Shown here: in pieces, positions 1 through 6,071 of the stretch
Layout of the letters: every line of letters starts with the position of its first letter
Numbering within the stretch: position 1 is the first letter of the stretch
Origin: a virus
Reading direction: 5' to 3' (one strand)
Virus record (IMG/VR): IMGVR_UViG_3300047480_000387
Coordinates: 1 to 20,164 of that record
Length of the DNA: 20,164 nucleotides
Notes under the pieces: model-generated
What the model was told of the DNA's origin: nothing
Seen by the model: the letters and a program-made list of their open reading frames with translations, nothing else
The model's database searches: none
Translations under genes and position numbers: made by a program

Positions 1-423
1 AGTAGCGTGAACAGAGTTAAACATCTCGTGGTGTTTGTGGAACTCGTCTGTACCCCTAGTTTTCCGCATACTTTCTAAATGCCCCATGGCTTGTTTGGCA
101 AGTTCTGCTACCTGTTTTGGATTGCCCCTAAACCCACTTGGGCTTTGAGCAATTCCGCCTCTAATAATCTTGGCTTGTTGTTTTGGTCTAGTAGTTTGAC
201 CTTTTACGCCCATCTCTGCTGGACCAGCAGTGGGTAATTTGGTCTCAACAACCTCACGAACATCTGCGTCAGTGGCTCGTGTAATCCAGCCACCATCACG
301 TTTGCCTTTTTCTCCACCAAGAATTTGCCCAACTTTTGGTGCACCAGCAATACGACCAGTCTTTGGGTCTAATTTTTTACCAGTACGGGTTTTAGTCCGT
401 TTACGTTTTGGCTTGTCTGTCAT
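1..423 (-). CDS. Unrecognised basic protein, N-terminal part (gene runs off the window)
   Basis: Only the first 141 codons are present. The frame is open from the ATG at 423 to base 1, so the C-terminus lies outside. The N-terminus is strongly basic (MTDKPKRKRTKTRTGKK), followed by a glycine- and lysine-rich stretch and then a more helical part containing QVAELAKQAMGHLESMRK at about residues 104-121. The basic start suggests contact with nucleic acid, or a disordered tail on a structural protein; neither can be proven. The start codon overlaps the stop of the upstream gene in an ATGA, with AAGGA about 10 bases before it, so the two are probably translationally coupled. I do not recognise a family. 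Confidence 0.72.
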   Translation of the reverse strand, partial: MTDKPKRKRTKTRTGKKLDPKTGRIAGAPKVGQILGGEKGKRDGGWITRATDADVREVVETKLPTAGPAEMGVKGQTTRPKQQAKIIRGGIAQSPSGFRGNPKQVAELAKQAMGHLESMRKTRGTDEFHKHHEMFNSVHAT

Positions 424-620
424 GCCATTCTGTCCTTAAGACGTTTTGCAGAGTGTTGAGCAAAGCATTGTGGACACATTCCTTTGCTGTACATAGCAGC
501 AACGGGGGACATAATCATTCCGCATTGAGGGCATGGTTGAGAACCGTTGTAGTTAAGTTGGTTGTTAACAACGGTTTTGGCTTGCATATCTAGCGTGTAA
601 GAACCGCTTTCAATATCCAT
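420..620 (-). CDS. Small zinc-ribbon protein (66 aa)
   Basis: The protein has two CPQC knuckles (C30/C33 and C49/C52), the spacing of a single-zinc ribbon. The N-terminal 28 residues are uncharged to mildly acidic, and the C-terminus is basic (HSAKRLKDR). Such ribbons mediate nucleic-acid or protein contacts, but no specific function can be assigned. The ATG overlaps the stop of the upstream gene as TAATG and is preceded by GGGAG at a good distance (gggagcaaactaATG). The gene overlaps the downstream gene by four bases. It sits in a block of unknown genes, so context does not help. Confidence 0.82.
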   Translation of the reverse strand: MDIESGSYTLDMQAKTVVNNQLNYNGSQPCPQCGMIMSPVAAMYSKGMCPQCFAQHSAKRLKDRMA

Positions 621-991
621 TAGTTTGCTCCCAAATCATTTCTAGAAGAACCTGAGTAACCTGCCACTCCTCCTGAGTACCAACCAACTCGTGGTTCAAC
701 ATAATTTCTATCAATGGACACTATGTCATCAATTCCAATTGTACGACGGTCATACCCATAACGGTCTGGAAATAAACGAATTTGTGGAAGAGGTGGACGA
801 ACCATTTTAGCAATGTCTGCACCAGGGATGTTCATAACCATCAACGCTTGAGAAGTTAGGCGTTCTTCATTAGAAGACCATGGACCGCTGTATTGCCAAC
901 GCTTGGCTACTTGGTCAGGTTGAAATGGTGGACGTTCATTCCACGGTTTTGTATGGTCATAACGACCATCTACTCCATTACCTCTTGCCAT
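620..991 (-). CDS. Conserved-looking hypothetical protein (123 aa)
   Basis: I do not recognise this protein. It is rich in aromatic residues, proline, glycine and arginine: an N-terminal part with NERPPFQPDQ, a short helix at about 40-62 ending in GADIAKMV, and a glycine/tyrosine-rich C-terminus (WYSGGVAGYSGSS). No membrane segment or signal peptide is visible. The start is supported by GGAG seven bases upstream of the ATG (ggagttaactaATG), and the preceding gene ends three bases before. Its composition, like that of its right-hand neighbours, would fit a minor virion or assembly component, but that is inference from composition only. Confidence 0.8.
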   Translation of the reverse strand: MARGNGVDGRYDHTKPWNERPPFQPDQVAKRWQYSGPWSSNEERLTSQALMVMNIPGADIAKMVRPPLPQIRLFPDRYGYDRRTIGIDDIVSIDRNYVEPRVGWYSGGVAGYSGSSRNDLGAN

Positions 992-994
992 TAG

Positions 995-1525
995 TTAACT
1001 CCAATTAGGACGTAAGGTACGCAACTGAGAGGCTCTCTTTGCGTAAATTGTCCCTGGCTCATCAGCACGAAGGTTTGCTTTACCATCGTTGACTAGGTGA
1101 GGAGCAGGAGTTAACTCCACCTCTGGTCGGTTTCTTTCTGATAAAAAGACAGCCACACCGTTGGCGTTACTCAAAATAGATTTCGATTGGCGTGATAAGC
1201 CTCTTGTGGGCTGTAACTCTGCGGGCCAGTAGTACGCACTTGGCTCTACTCGTTCACCTTTGTGAACACCTCGTTGATACGCTTTTTTGTTTACATTGTT
1301 TTTTATTGAGTCTAACAATCTATCGTCACGACGACGTGTTGTTAAAGTTCCTAAGTATCCGTCTGGGTATTCAGCAGACGGAACACGACCAACACCTAAA
1401 CGCATAAAGTCTAGGTTTGAACGAACAGATGGACCACCATATCCGCTTTGGTTGTTGTATCCGCTTAATCCACCAGCACCCATTGCTTGCCAGTTTTGGC
1501 TTGGGTTCATATTTGTTGCTGGCAT
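995..1525 (-). CDS. Hypothetical protein with Gly/Asn/Ser-rich N-terminus (176 aa)
   Basis: No family is recognised. Residues 1-36 are low-complexity (N, Q, G, S, Y), typical of a disordered tail. The middle (about 60-95) is strongly basic and charged (TTRRRDDRLLDSIKNNVNKK), and the rest looks mixed alpha/beta without cysteines. The start overlaps the upstream stop as TAATG, with GGAG seven bases ahead of the ATG. It belongs to the run of four complete unknown genes that starts at the divergent gap at 2176-2227 and is probably transcribed as one message from there. Confidence 0.8.
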   Translation of the reverse strand: MPATNMNPSQNWQAMGAGGLSGYNNQSGYGGPSVRSNLDFMRLGVGRVPSAEYPDGYLGTLTTRRRDDRLLDSIKNNVNKKAYQRGVHKGERVEPSAYYWPAELQPTRGLSRQSKSILSNANGVAVFLSERNRPEVELTPAPHLVNDGKANLRADEPGTIYAKRASQLRTLRPNWS

Positions 1526-2175
1526 TACTCTTCTCCACGCATACGCTTAACACGATTTTCATTAATTTTTCTTAAAATGTCCCCGTAAGTAACTTTTTCT
1601 TTCTTTCCAGTATCACGATTTACTGTGTAACCAGCCTTTTTATCCCAATCCTTATTACGGTATTGGTTACGGGTAAAACTTCCTTGTTCATTTGGCATAT
1701 CCAATGCACCAGGACGATAACGAGGGTCAACATCGTTTTTACCAAGGTCAGCAGTATGCAGTAAAACGTCTCCGCCATAACCTCCAACAAAGTGACCTCT
1801 GCGAGATACACGTGTTCCACCTAATGCGTAAGAGGCTTTTTGTTTTTCTTCAATACCCATTTTTTGGGCTTCACGAGGAGTCTTAAGTTTTACTGAAATA
1901 TCTTGGTCATATGTACCAGGTGTTTCTGGATTTTTCCATGCACCATGAACAGCGTCTGCAACTCCCTTAACTTTGGCAGCATGCTTTTCTCTGTATTCTT
2001 TAATTTGGCTTTCAGTTGCTGGAAGTGGAGTGGATTGTTCTGCTCCAGAAAAAGCAGTCATAAACCCATGGCCTTTAACAGGCAAACGGTCATGGAAACC
2101 TATTGAGGCTCCACCTTCTTCGGGCTTATTTAGGTGCTCTGCAAATTGAGCATCGCTTAAAGGTCTTTCACTCAT
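1525..2175 (-). CDS. Hypothetical charged protein (216 aa), first gene of the left minus-strand group
   Basis: This protein is highly charged and hydrophilic with no hydrophobic segment. A possible short helix at about 58-75 (QIKEYREKHAAKVKGVAD) precedes a central glycine-rich part (GHFVGGYGGD, near 125-135) and a lysine/arginine-rich C-terminus (GDILRKINENRVKRMRGEE). No cysteine or known catalytic motif is visible. The ATG at 2175 has only a weak upstream purine run (atagg), so translation may depend on the leader. It is the first gene left of the divergent gap that also starts the plus-strand gene at 2228, so a leftward promoter should lie in or beyond that gap. Function unknown. Confidence 0.8.
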   Translation of the reverse strand: MSERPLSDAQFAEHLNKPEEGGASIGFHDRLPVKGHGFMTAFSGAEQSTPLPATESQIKEYREKHAAKVKGVADAVHGAWKNPETPGTYDQDISVKLKTPREAQKMGIEEKQKASYALGGTRVSRRGHFVGGYGGDVLLHTADLGKNDVDPRYRPGALDMPNEQGSFTRNQYRNKDWDKKAGYTVNRDTGKKEKVTYGDILRKINENRVKRMRGEE

Positions 2176-2227
2176 ACAACCTATGGTCTAAGGTAAAGTA
2201 TGATTTGTCAGTATAAAGGAGATAGAA
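2176..2227. promoter_or_regulatory. Divergent intergenic gap, probable promoter region
   Basis: These 52 bases separate a leftward gene (start 2175) from a rightward gene (start 2228), so at least one promoter must lie in or close to them. On the plus strand there is a TATGAT at 2199-2204 that could be a -10 box. On the minus strand TATACT (2212-2217) and CTGACA (2206-2211) are promoter-like, but neither has a convincing partner at the usual 16-18 base spacing. The plus-strand gene has a strong ribosome binding site (aaaggagatagaaATG) inside the gap. The regulatory role follows from gene orientation rather than from a clean consensus. Confidence 0.45.
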
Positions 2228-2434
2228 ATGGCATACGAAAACGTATACAAACGTCCTTTAAAGCATTATGTGGCTATTGCTGTAGGTAATGACGAAAGAT
2301 ACCAAGCAGTATGCAACCCAATTAAATGTGGTTGGAAAGGCTCAGTAACTCATGACCGTTCTATGGCTGAGTTTGAACGGGAGATTCATTACATTGAAAT
2401 TCTTGACCTTGATACAAGGCCGTTCCCTCAATAA
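2228..2434 (+). CDS. Small cysteine-containing hypothetical protein (68 aa), the only plus-strand gene
   Basis: An ideal ribosome binding site (AAAGGAG seven bases before the ATG) and a protein-like sequence support this gene. It has a beta-rich start (HYVAIAVGNDERYQAVC), a possible half zinc site C29-x4-C34 followed by GWKGSV, and an acidic C-terminal helix with H54. It resembles small single-zinc proteins but has only two cysteines, so metal binding is uncertain. It is read against all other genes in the window, and its last 74 bases overlap the 3' end of the phosphoesterase gene on the other strand. The direction suggests separate control from the large minus-strand messages. Confidence 0.72.
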   Translation: MAYENVYKRPLKHYVAIAVGNDERYQAVCNPIKCGWKGSVTHDRSMAEFEREIHYIEILDLDTRPFPQ

Positions 2435-3572
2435 TATTGACGGCTTCAATAGCAAATCTTCCTGACTCTTCGTTATACCAAACGATTCCAACACCTTGTT
2501 GCCAGTTCTCATAATGAACACCTGGACGACCGTCTGAACCTACACCTGAGTTAACAGAAGGAACAGCACCGTCTACTCTGCACAAACATCCTGGAGTAAA
2601 CGCAACACTTCTAATTGGACCCTCTGCATCAAAGGTAGTGCGATACTGCATTTCGATTCGGTGAATGTGACCAAAGATTGTAGATAAATGAGGAGTGTCA
2701 TTGGTGTAAGCAACAGCAGTGTTTCCGTTACTTCTAACCTTGTTACCGTGCATTGCACGAAGGTACTTACCTAACCAAACCATGGACTCTTGAGATGGGT
2801 ACTTGTCAAAAAACTCAATGTCTAGTTCTTTTAGACACAATAGGTTTTGAACACTAAGTACAGGGTCACCGTCTATGTCATTAGCCTTCTTTAGACCATA
2901 AGATGCTGCTGCATTTCTCGTGGCATAAAGGTTAAGACGGTTATCGTGATTACCTTCTAGTAACACGATACGAGCATCAGGAGCAATTGCTCTTTGTTTT
3001 GCCAAAAACTCGTGACCATAATTAATGGCTGCTTGAGTGGTATTAGCAAAGGCTGCTTCTTGTATGTACTTGGAGTGCTCTTGCAAATCTAAGAAATCAC
3101 CTAGATTAATTACTACATCAATCCCGTACTTCTCTTGAACGTACGCCATAATTTTTAACGCTACGTCAATTGCTTTTTCATCATGAAATGGGTCTAAAGT
3201 TCCATCCTCATAACGACGATACCCAATCTGTGGGTCTGGAAGGATAAACGCACATCTCATATTTGTTTGAGACTTATCGTGTTTGGTTGGAGTCCAACCT
3301 AGATTTACATTTACGGGGTCAGCAGGTCTTACTATTTCCCATTGTGGTCCTTCGGTCCACGAAGGATGGATAACAAACTTAACGCCTTCAAGGTCGTGGA
3401 CGGTGGCATTTCCGTCTTCGTCTTTTGTAACCGTTTGATACGCAGATACGTTGACCTTACTAATGCGACCAATATCTTCTGGGTCAAAACCTTGCTTCTC
3501 CAATACTTCTTTAATTTTATTTCTTTGGGCTATTTCACCCAGTTCGTTCCATTTGTCATCATCTAACGACAT
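2361..3572 (-). CDS. Calcineurin-like metallophosphoesterase (403 aa)
   Basis: The signature blocks of the binuclear-metal phosphoesterase superfamily appear in order (numbering from the ATG at 3572): PDPQIG at 112-117, NLGDFLD at 156-162, LEGNHD at 205-210, MHGN with H275, and GHIH at 301-304. The usual D-x-H of block 1 reads D113-P-Q115, a substitution I believe occurs in other phage members. About 100 residues precede the catalytic domain and are unrecognised. Substrates could be DNA ends, nucleotides or RNA; the sequence does not say. The ATG at 3572 is preferred over the one at 3578 because AAGG then sits nine rather than three bases upstream. It overlaps the preceding HTH-like gene, and its 3' end overlaps the plus-strand gene. 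Confidence 0.9.
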   Translation of the reverse strand: MSLDDDKWNELGEIAQRNKIKEVLEKQGFDPEDIGRISKVNVSAYQTVTKDEDGNATVHDLEGVKFVIHPSWTEGPQWEIVRPADPVNVNLGWTPTKHDKSQTNMRCAFILPDPQIGYRRYEDGTLDPFHDEKAIDVALKIMAYVQEKYGIDVVINLGDFLDLQEHSKYIQEAAFANTTQAAINYGHEFLAKQRAIAPDARIVLLEGNHDNRLNLYATRNAAASYGLKKANDIDGDPVLSVQNLLCLKELDIEFFDKYPSQESMVWLGKYLRAMHGNKVRSNGNTAVAYTNDTPHLSTIFGHIHRIEMQYRTTFDAEGPIRSVAFTPGCLCRVDGAVPSVNSGVGSDGRPGVHYENWQQGVGIVWYNEESGRFAIEAVNIIEGTALYQGQEFQCNESPVQTQP

Positions 3573-3832
3573 GCACATGCACCTTGTCTGTGAGTCCGAA
3601 TTGTGTCTTTGCTCATCGGAGTATTTAGAACTCGTTGGAGTTCTCTAAATAAATCAGCATGACTTAAATCTGATTCTAATAGGATAGTGATTACTGCTGC
3701 TTTATCAGGATGCAGACTTGAGTGCCATTTGGCAAACTTACATAACTTACTGGTTTGAGGTCTTTCCTTTAAACGCTGAAGAAGTTCTTGGAAATCTTCT
3801 ATAGAACGTTCTTGAAGGTCGTGCTCTGCCAT
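3563..3832 (-). CDS. Small HTH-like DNA-binding protein (89 aa), putative
   Basis: The protein is predicted almost entirely helical. The second half (about residues 46-82, ITILLESDLSHADLFREL then MSKDTIRTHRQG) reads like a helix-turn-helix in which SKDTIRTHR would be the recognition helix. It ends in a cysteine pair (CAC). This fits small phage HTH proteins, including some annotated as regulators, but the family is not certain. The ATG has AAAGGG eight bases upstream. It overlaps the phosphoesterase gene by ten bases, so the pair is co-translated. The 81-base gap just upstream holds a hairpin and direct repeats that could be its operator. Confidence 0.65.
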   Translation of the reverse strand: MAEHDLQERSIEDFQELLQRLKERPQTSKLCKFAKWHSSLHPDKAAVITILLESDLSHADLFRELQRVLNTPMSKDTIRTHRQGACACR

Positions 3833-3848
3833 ACGGTAGACCCTTTCA

Positions 3849-3885
3849 TAGCGATTCGGTAAAGAAATCTTACCGAATTTCGCTA
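3849..3885. promoter_or_regulatory. Strong intergenic hairpin upstream of the HTH-like gene
   Basis: The inverted repeat has arms TAGCG+ATTCGGTAA (3849-3862) and TTACCGAAT+CGCTA (3870-3885), with a two-base bulge at 3879-3880 and a seven-base loop, giving 14 paired positions. No run of U follows on either strand, so it is not a classical intrinsic terminator. It lies in the leader of the HTH-like/phosphoesterase pair and after the end of the 3914-4144 gene. Possible roles are an operator, an mRNA processing or stability element, or a U-tract-less terminator of the sort reported in actinobacteria. Confidence 0.55.
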
Positions 3886-3907
3886 CGAAAAGAAACGACT
3901 TGCCGAA
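3869..3907. repeat. Direct repeat pair CTTRCCGAA, 30-bp spacing
   Basis: CTTACCGAA at 3869-3877 and CTTGCCGAA at 3899-3907 are nine-base direct repeats whose starts are exactly 30 bases apart, about three helical turns. Each is preceded by a similar AAAGAAA (3861-3867 and 3889-3895), so the similarity extends beyond the core. A third, inverted copy (TTCGGTAA at 3855-3862) forms the left arm of the hairpin at 3849-3885. The arrangement looks like a cluster of protein-binding sites in a non-coding gap. Confidence 0.5.
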
Positions 3908-3913
3908 ACTTTT

Positions 3914-4144
3914 TTATTCTTTTTTGAACCCTGTTGAAGGGGCTCCATCATCCCATTTATAGAAAGAACCAGCAGTCTGCTTGGATAATGGCTGTGGAGT
4001 TCCGTAAGGGTTACTGTCATTAGACCAAGCAGTACGTGCTGATGCTGTTGAAAGGTTTTGGCTTCCTAAAGATTTAGGAGACCCTACACCCTTATAAGGT
4101 TGTAGAGATTGCCCTGTTTGTTGTGAAGATAAGTTTCCGTTCAT
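3914..4144 (-). CDS. Low-complexity hypothetical protein (76 aa)
   Basis: The protein is dominated by Ser, Gln, Asn, Gly, Pro and Thr, with aromatic residues at intervals (YKG, WSN, FYKW). It contains no cysteine, membrane segment or recognisable domain and is probably largely disordered. The ATG lies three bases after the stop of the upstream gene; no good ribosome binding site is visible, so re-initiation from the upstream gene is likely. It may be a minor structural or assembly peptide, by analogy with the other Gly/Ser-rich proteins in the left part of the window, but this is speculative. Confidence 0.6.
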   Translation of the reverse strand: MNGNLSSQQTGQSLQPYKGVGSPKSLGSQNLSTASARTAWSNDSNPYGTPQPLSKQTAGSFYKWDDGAPSTGFKKE

Positions 4145-4147
4145 TGA

Positions 4148-4561
4148 TTATCGCAATGAGTCGGAAGCAGCCTTGTCCATTCCTTGACGAGCACCCATTG
4201 TGCTAGGAATGATACGTGCATTTGCCATTGTTGCACCTGCTGCTGGGTCAACTGTTGGCATCTTTGCAGAAATCTTGCAACAAGCACCCATACGTTCAGA
4301 TGAACCTGCGTCAACCTTTACAGGAGTACGACGTGGCTTTGCACCCATAACTGTTGGGTCACCTGCTTGTGTATTTTTCTTTGGCATCAATTTGCCTTTT
4401 ACTGCACCAACAGCAAGACGTGCACTTCCACGATTAATCATATCGCTTAGTGAATCTGGCATATCTACTGATGTGTTCTTTGCACCTGCACCATCTAGGT
4501 GACTTGATGCTGCTCCTGCACGACGACGCATAGCGTGTCCCATCTTTCTGTAATCTGACAT
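4148..4561 (-). CDS. Basic Ala/Gly-rich hypothetical protein (137 aa)
   Basis: This protein is rich in Ala, Gly, Met, Lys and Arg (RKMGHAMRRRAGAASSH at the start), with a strongly basic central part (KGKLMPKKNTQ, AKPRRTPVKV) and a vicinal cysteine pair (GACCKIS, near 93-98). No enzyme motif is seen. The composition fits a nucleic-acid-associated or disordered scaffold-like protein. The start is well supported by AAGGAG close to the ATG (aaggagttccaATG). It follows the SpoVS-like gene after a 56-base gap and precedes a second low-complexity gene by three bases. Function unknown. Confidence 0.72.
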   Translation of the reverse strand: MSDYRKMGHAMRRRAGAASSHLDGAGAKNTSVDMPDSLSDMINRGSARLAVGAVKGKLMPKKNTQAGDPTVMGAKPRRTPVKVDAGSSERMGACCKISAKMPTVDPAAGATMANARIIPSTMGARQGMDKAASDSLR

Positions 4562-4617
4562 TGGAACTCCTTAGTGCCCTTGTATAAATGGTAAGACTTT
4601 AGTCTTGGGTGTCTGCC

Positions 4618-4911
4618 TTAACTTGCTTGAATTGCAAAAACAATTGCCGAAATTTCGCCATCACGACTTTCAATAGTCGTAAACCCTGGCTTGCAAGTCA
4701 GGTCTAACCCTCTTGGGGCTACGTAACCACGAGCAATGGCTAGGGCTTTAACTGCTTGGTTAACAGCACCTGCACCTACGGCACGTAGTTTTACTTGACG
4801 GTCTGCATACAGAGCATGGGCGATTGCAGAAGCCACGCTTTGAGGGTTGCTTCCAGCACTTACACGAAGAAACGGCTCTTCAGAAGAGACGATTGGTTCG
4901 ATTTCAGTCAC
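4618..4911 (-). CDS. spoVS-like: SpoVS-family protein (97 aa)
   Basis: Residues 15-80 closely match the SpoVS family: LRVSAGSNPQSVASAIA at 15-31, then GAGAVNQAVKALAIARG at 46-62 and VAPRGLDLTCKPGFTTI at 64-80. The family's invariant features (VSA-S-P-SVA, GAGA-NQAVKA-AIARG, VAP-G-DL-C-P-FT) are all present. SpoVS proteins are about 86 residues with an Alba-like fold thought to bind nucleic acid; in Bacillus subtilis the gene affects late sporulation. The extra length here is an N-terminal acidic tail of about a dozen residues. The start is GTG, with AAAGGA about ten bases upstream. The gene stands alone between two gaps (70 and 56 bases) and may have its own promoter. The role in the phage is unknown; a nucleoid-like or regulatory DNA/RNA-binding function is the natural guess. 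Confidence 0.9.
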   Translation of the reverse strand: MTEIEPIVSSEEPFLRVSAGSNPQSVASAIAHALYADRQVKLRAVGAGAVNQAVKALAIARGYVAPRGLDLTCKPGFTTIESRDGEISAIVFAIQAS

Positions 4912-4965
4912 GATTTATAGTCCTTTACGTTGTGTTGTAGTGCCCACCTACTCACAAAGGTAAAG

Positions 4966-4987
4966 AAAAAACGGCTATAAATCAGCC
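4966..4987 (-). terminator. Weak terminator-like hairpin after the RuvC-like gene
   Basis: On the minus strand GGCT-gatttat-AGCC (4-bp stem, 7-base loop) is followed by G and six T residues. It overlaps the stop codon of the RuvC-like gene. The T-run is good but the stem is very short, so any termination would be partial. It opens the 70-base gap before the SpoVS-like gene, where a transcriptional break would make sense. Confidence 0.3.
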
Positions 4988-5557
4988 TAAACGTGGTTCA
5001 TCTCTGTATTTAGGGTCTGCCATCTGCCTAATAATGGCTCTTTCAACCTCGTTTATCCCAGTTTTTGAGACAAGACGGGCTAAAGCATACGAGTCTGCTG
5101 CATTGTCGTCTGAGAACTCAACTCCCCAACGTTTGTACATCATCATCAACATCTCTTGTTTTTTGGCGTTACCTTTACCTGCAGCAAACTTCTTTAGGGT
5201 CATGGGAGATACTTGCAAAGGGAATATCTTGTCACGTTCATACAACTCTAGTTTTACTATGGCTGCTAATTCTCCTAGTTTTAAAGCAGCAGGTGACTGA
5301 AGAACGCTACCTTCTATAGCAACATCAAGAACTTCTGCCCCTAACTCTTGTACGTAATCAAGGGTGTCGCCAATCCATTCTTTTATATCTACAAGTCTTT
5401 CAATTCCAAAGTATGGAGATTTATACACCCACGTAAAATATTCTTTTGGGTTTTTACAAGACATGGCTGTTAAACCAAATCCTGTTAGGGATTGGTCTAT
5501 GCCAATGTAAACGTCGTCTTTTCGGGTAAGACCACCGTCAAAGTTTTTTACTGACAA
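4982..5557 (-). CDS. RuvC-like Holliday junction resolvase (191 aa)
   Basis: The RNase H-like acidic motifs of the RuvC superfamily are visible: D21 in YIGIDQSLTGFGLTA, E82 in VAIEGS, and a C-terminal cluster D150/D151 and D155 in DDNAADSYALA. Length and order fit phage RuvC-type resolvases, which cleave four-way junctions during recombination and before packaging. No ATG exists before the first motif. The start is TTG at 5557 with GGTGGA about five bases upstream, overlapping the dNMP kinase gene by 20 bases. A second, unrelated junction-nuclease candidate is encoded at 7715-8035. Confidence 0.85.
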   Translation of the reverse strand: MSVKNFDGGLTRKDDVYIGIDQSLTGFGLTAMSCKNPKEYFTWVYKSPYFGIERLVDIKEWIGDTLDYVQELGAEVLDVAIEGSVLQSPAALKLGELAAIVKLELYERDKIFPLQVSPMTLKKFAAGKGNAKKQEMLMMMYKRWGVEFSDDNAADSYALARLVSKTGINEVERAIIRQMADPKYRDEPRLG

Positions 5558-6071
5558 GGGTGTCCACCAAAAACCTTAACTCCTCCAAAGTTCCGTCGTT
5601 ACCTAACACTTCATCAAACTTATACGCATCCATTTCCCATTCGGATACATGACCGTTTACTGCAGTTACATCTGGTCGTTCAACACGCCAAATCTTTCCA
5701 TTTAATTGTTTGATTGCTACGGCTTCATTTATAAATCTAACGTCTGTGATTACGTACTTTGCATAAATGTCTCTTGAAAACTTTCTAAAAGCAGCACGTA
5801 TCCAAACTTCTTGGTCAATGTTTACACGAGCAGAATATCCTAATACTTGTAAATAATGACGAACTTCTGGGCGTTGTTTGGCTAAATCCCACCCGTATTC
5901 GTCTACTAATTCTTTTAGTCGAACATCGTGGACTATTGGATTCATGGCTAAAAGAATTTCTCTAATTGGGTCAGCAAAAGCAACTCGTTCAAATCTATGT
6001 TCTTTTACAAGATGTTCAGCAACCGTATCTTTTCCTGAACTTGCATATCCAGAAAGACCAATAATTACCAT
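5538..6071 (-). CDS. Deoxynucleoside monophosphate kinase-like P-loop kinase (177 aa)
   Basis: A P-loop GYASSGKDT at residues 8-16 is followed by the nucleoside-monophosphate-kinase pattern: FADPIREIL near 32-40, RPEVRHYLQVLG near 67-78, and VITDVRFINEA near 107-117. This matches phage dNMP kinases of the T4 gene 1 type, which phosphorylate dNMPs to feed replication. It is shorter than the T4 enzyme but has all the core elements. The ATG at 6071 lies inside the last codons of the upstream gene (7-base overlap); the AAAGGA there is a little distant, so translational coupling is probable. Its position beside the repair and replication genes fits nucleotide supply. Confidence 0.85.
   Translation of the reverse strand: MVIIGLSGYASSGKDTVAEHLVKEHRFERVAFADPIREILLAMNPIVHDVRLKELVDEYGWDLAKQRPEVRHYLQVLGYSARVNIDQEVWIRAAFRKFSRDIYAKYVITDVRFINEAVAIKQLNGKIWRVERPDVTAVNGHVSEWEMDAYKFDEVLGNDGTLEELRFLVDTLVSKKL

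Noticed and set aside
4200-4502. A 100-codon plus-strand frame.
   Set aside because: It is antisense to the gene at 4148-4561, which has a clear AAGGAG ribosome binding site; the plus frame has none.
4593-4606. Small palindrome AAGACTTTAGTCTT in the gap before the gene at 4148-4561.
   Set aside because: A 5-6 bp AT-rich stem with no T-run; too weak to call a terminator or operator.
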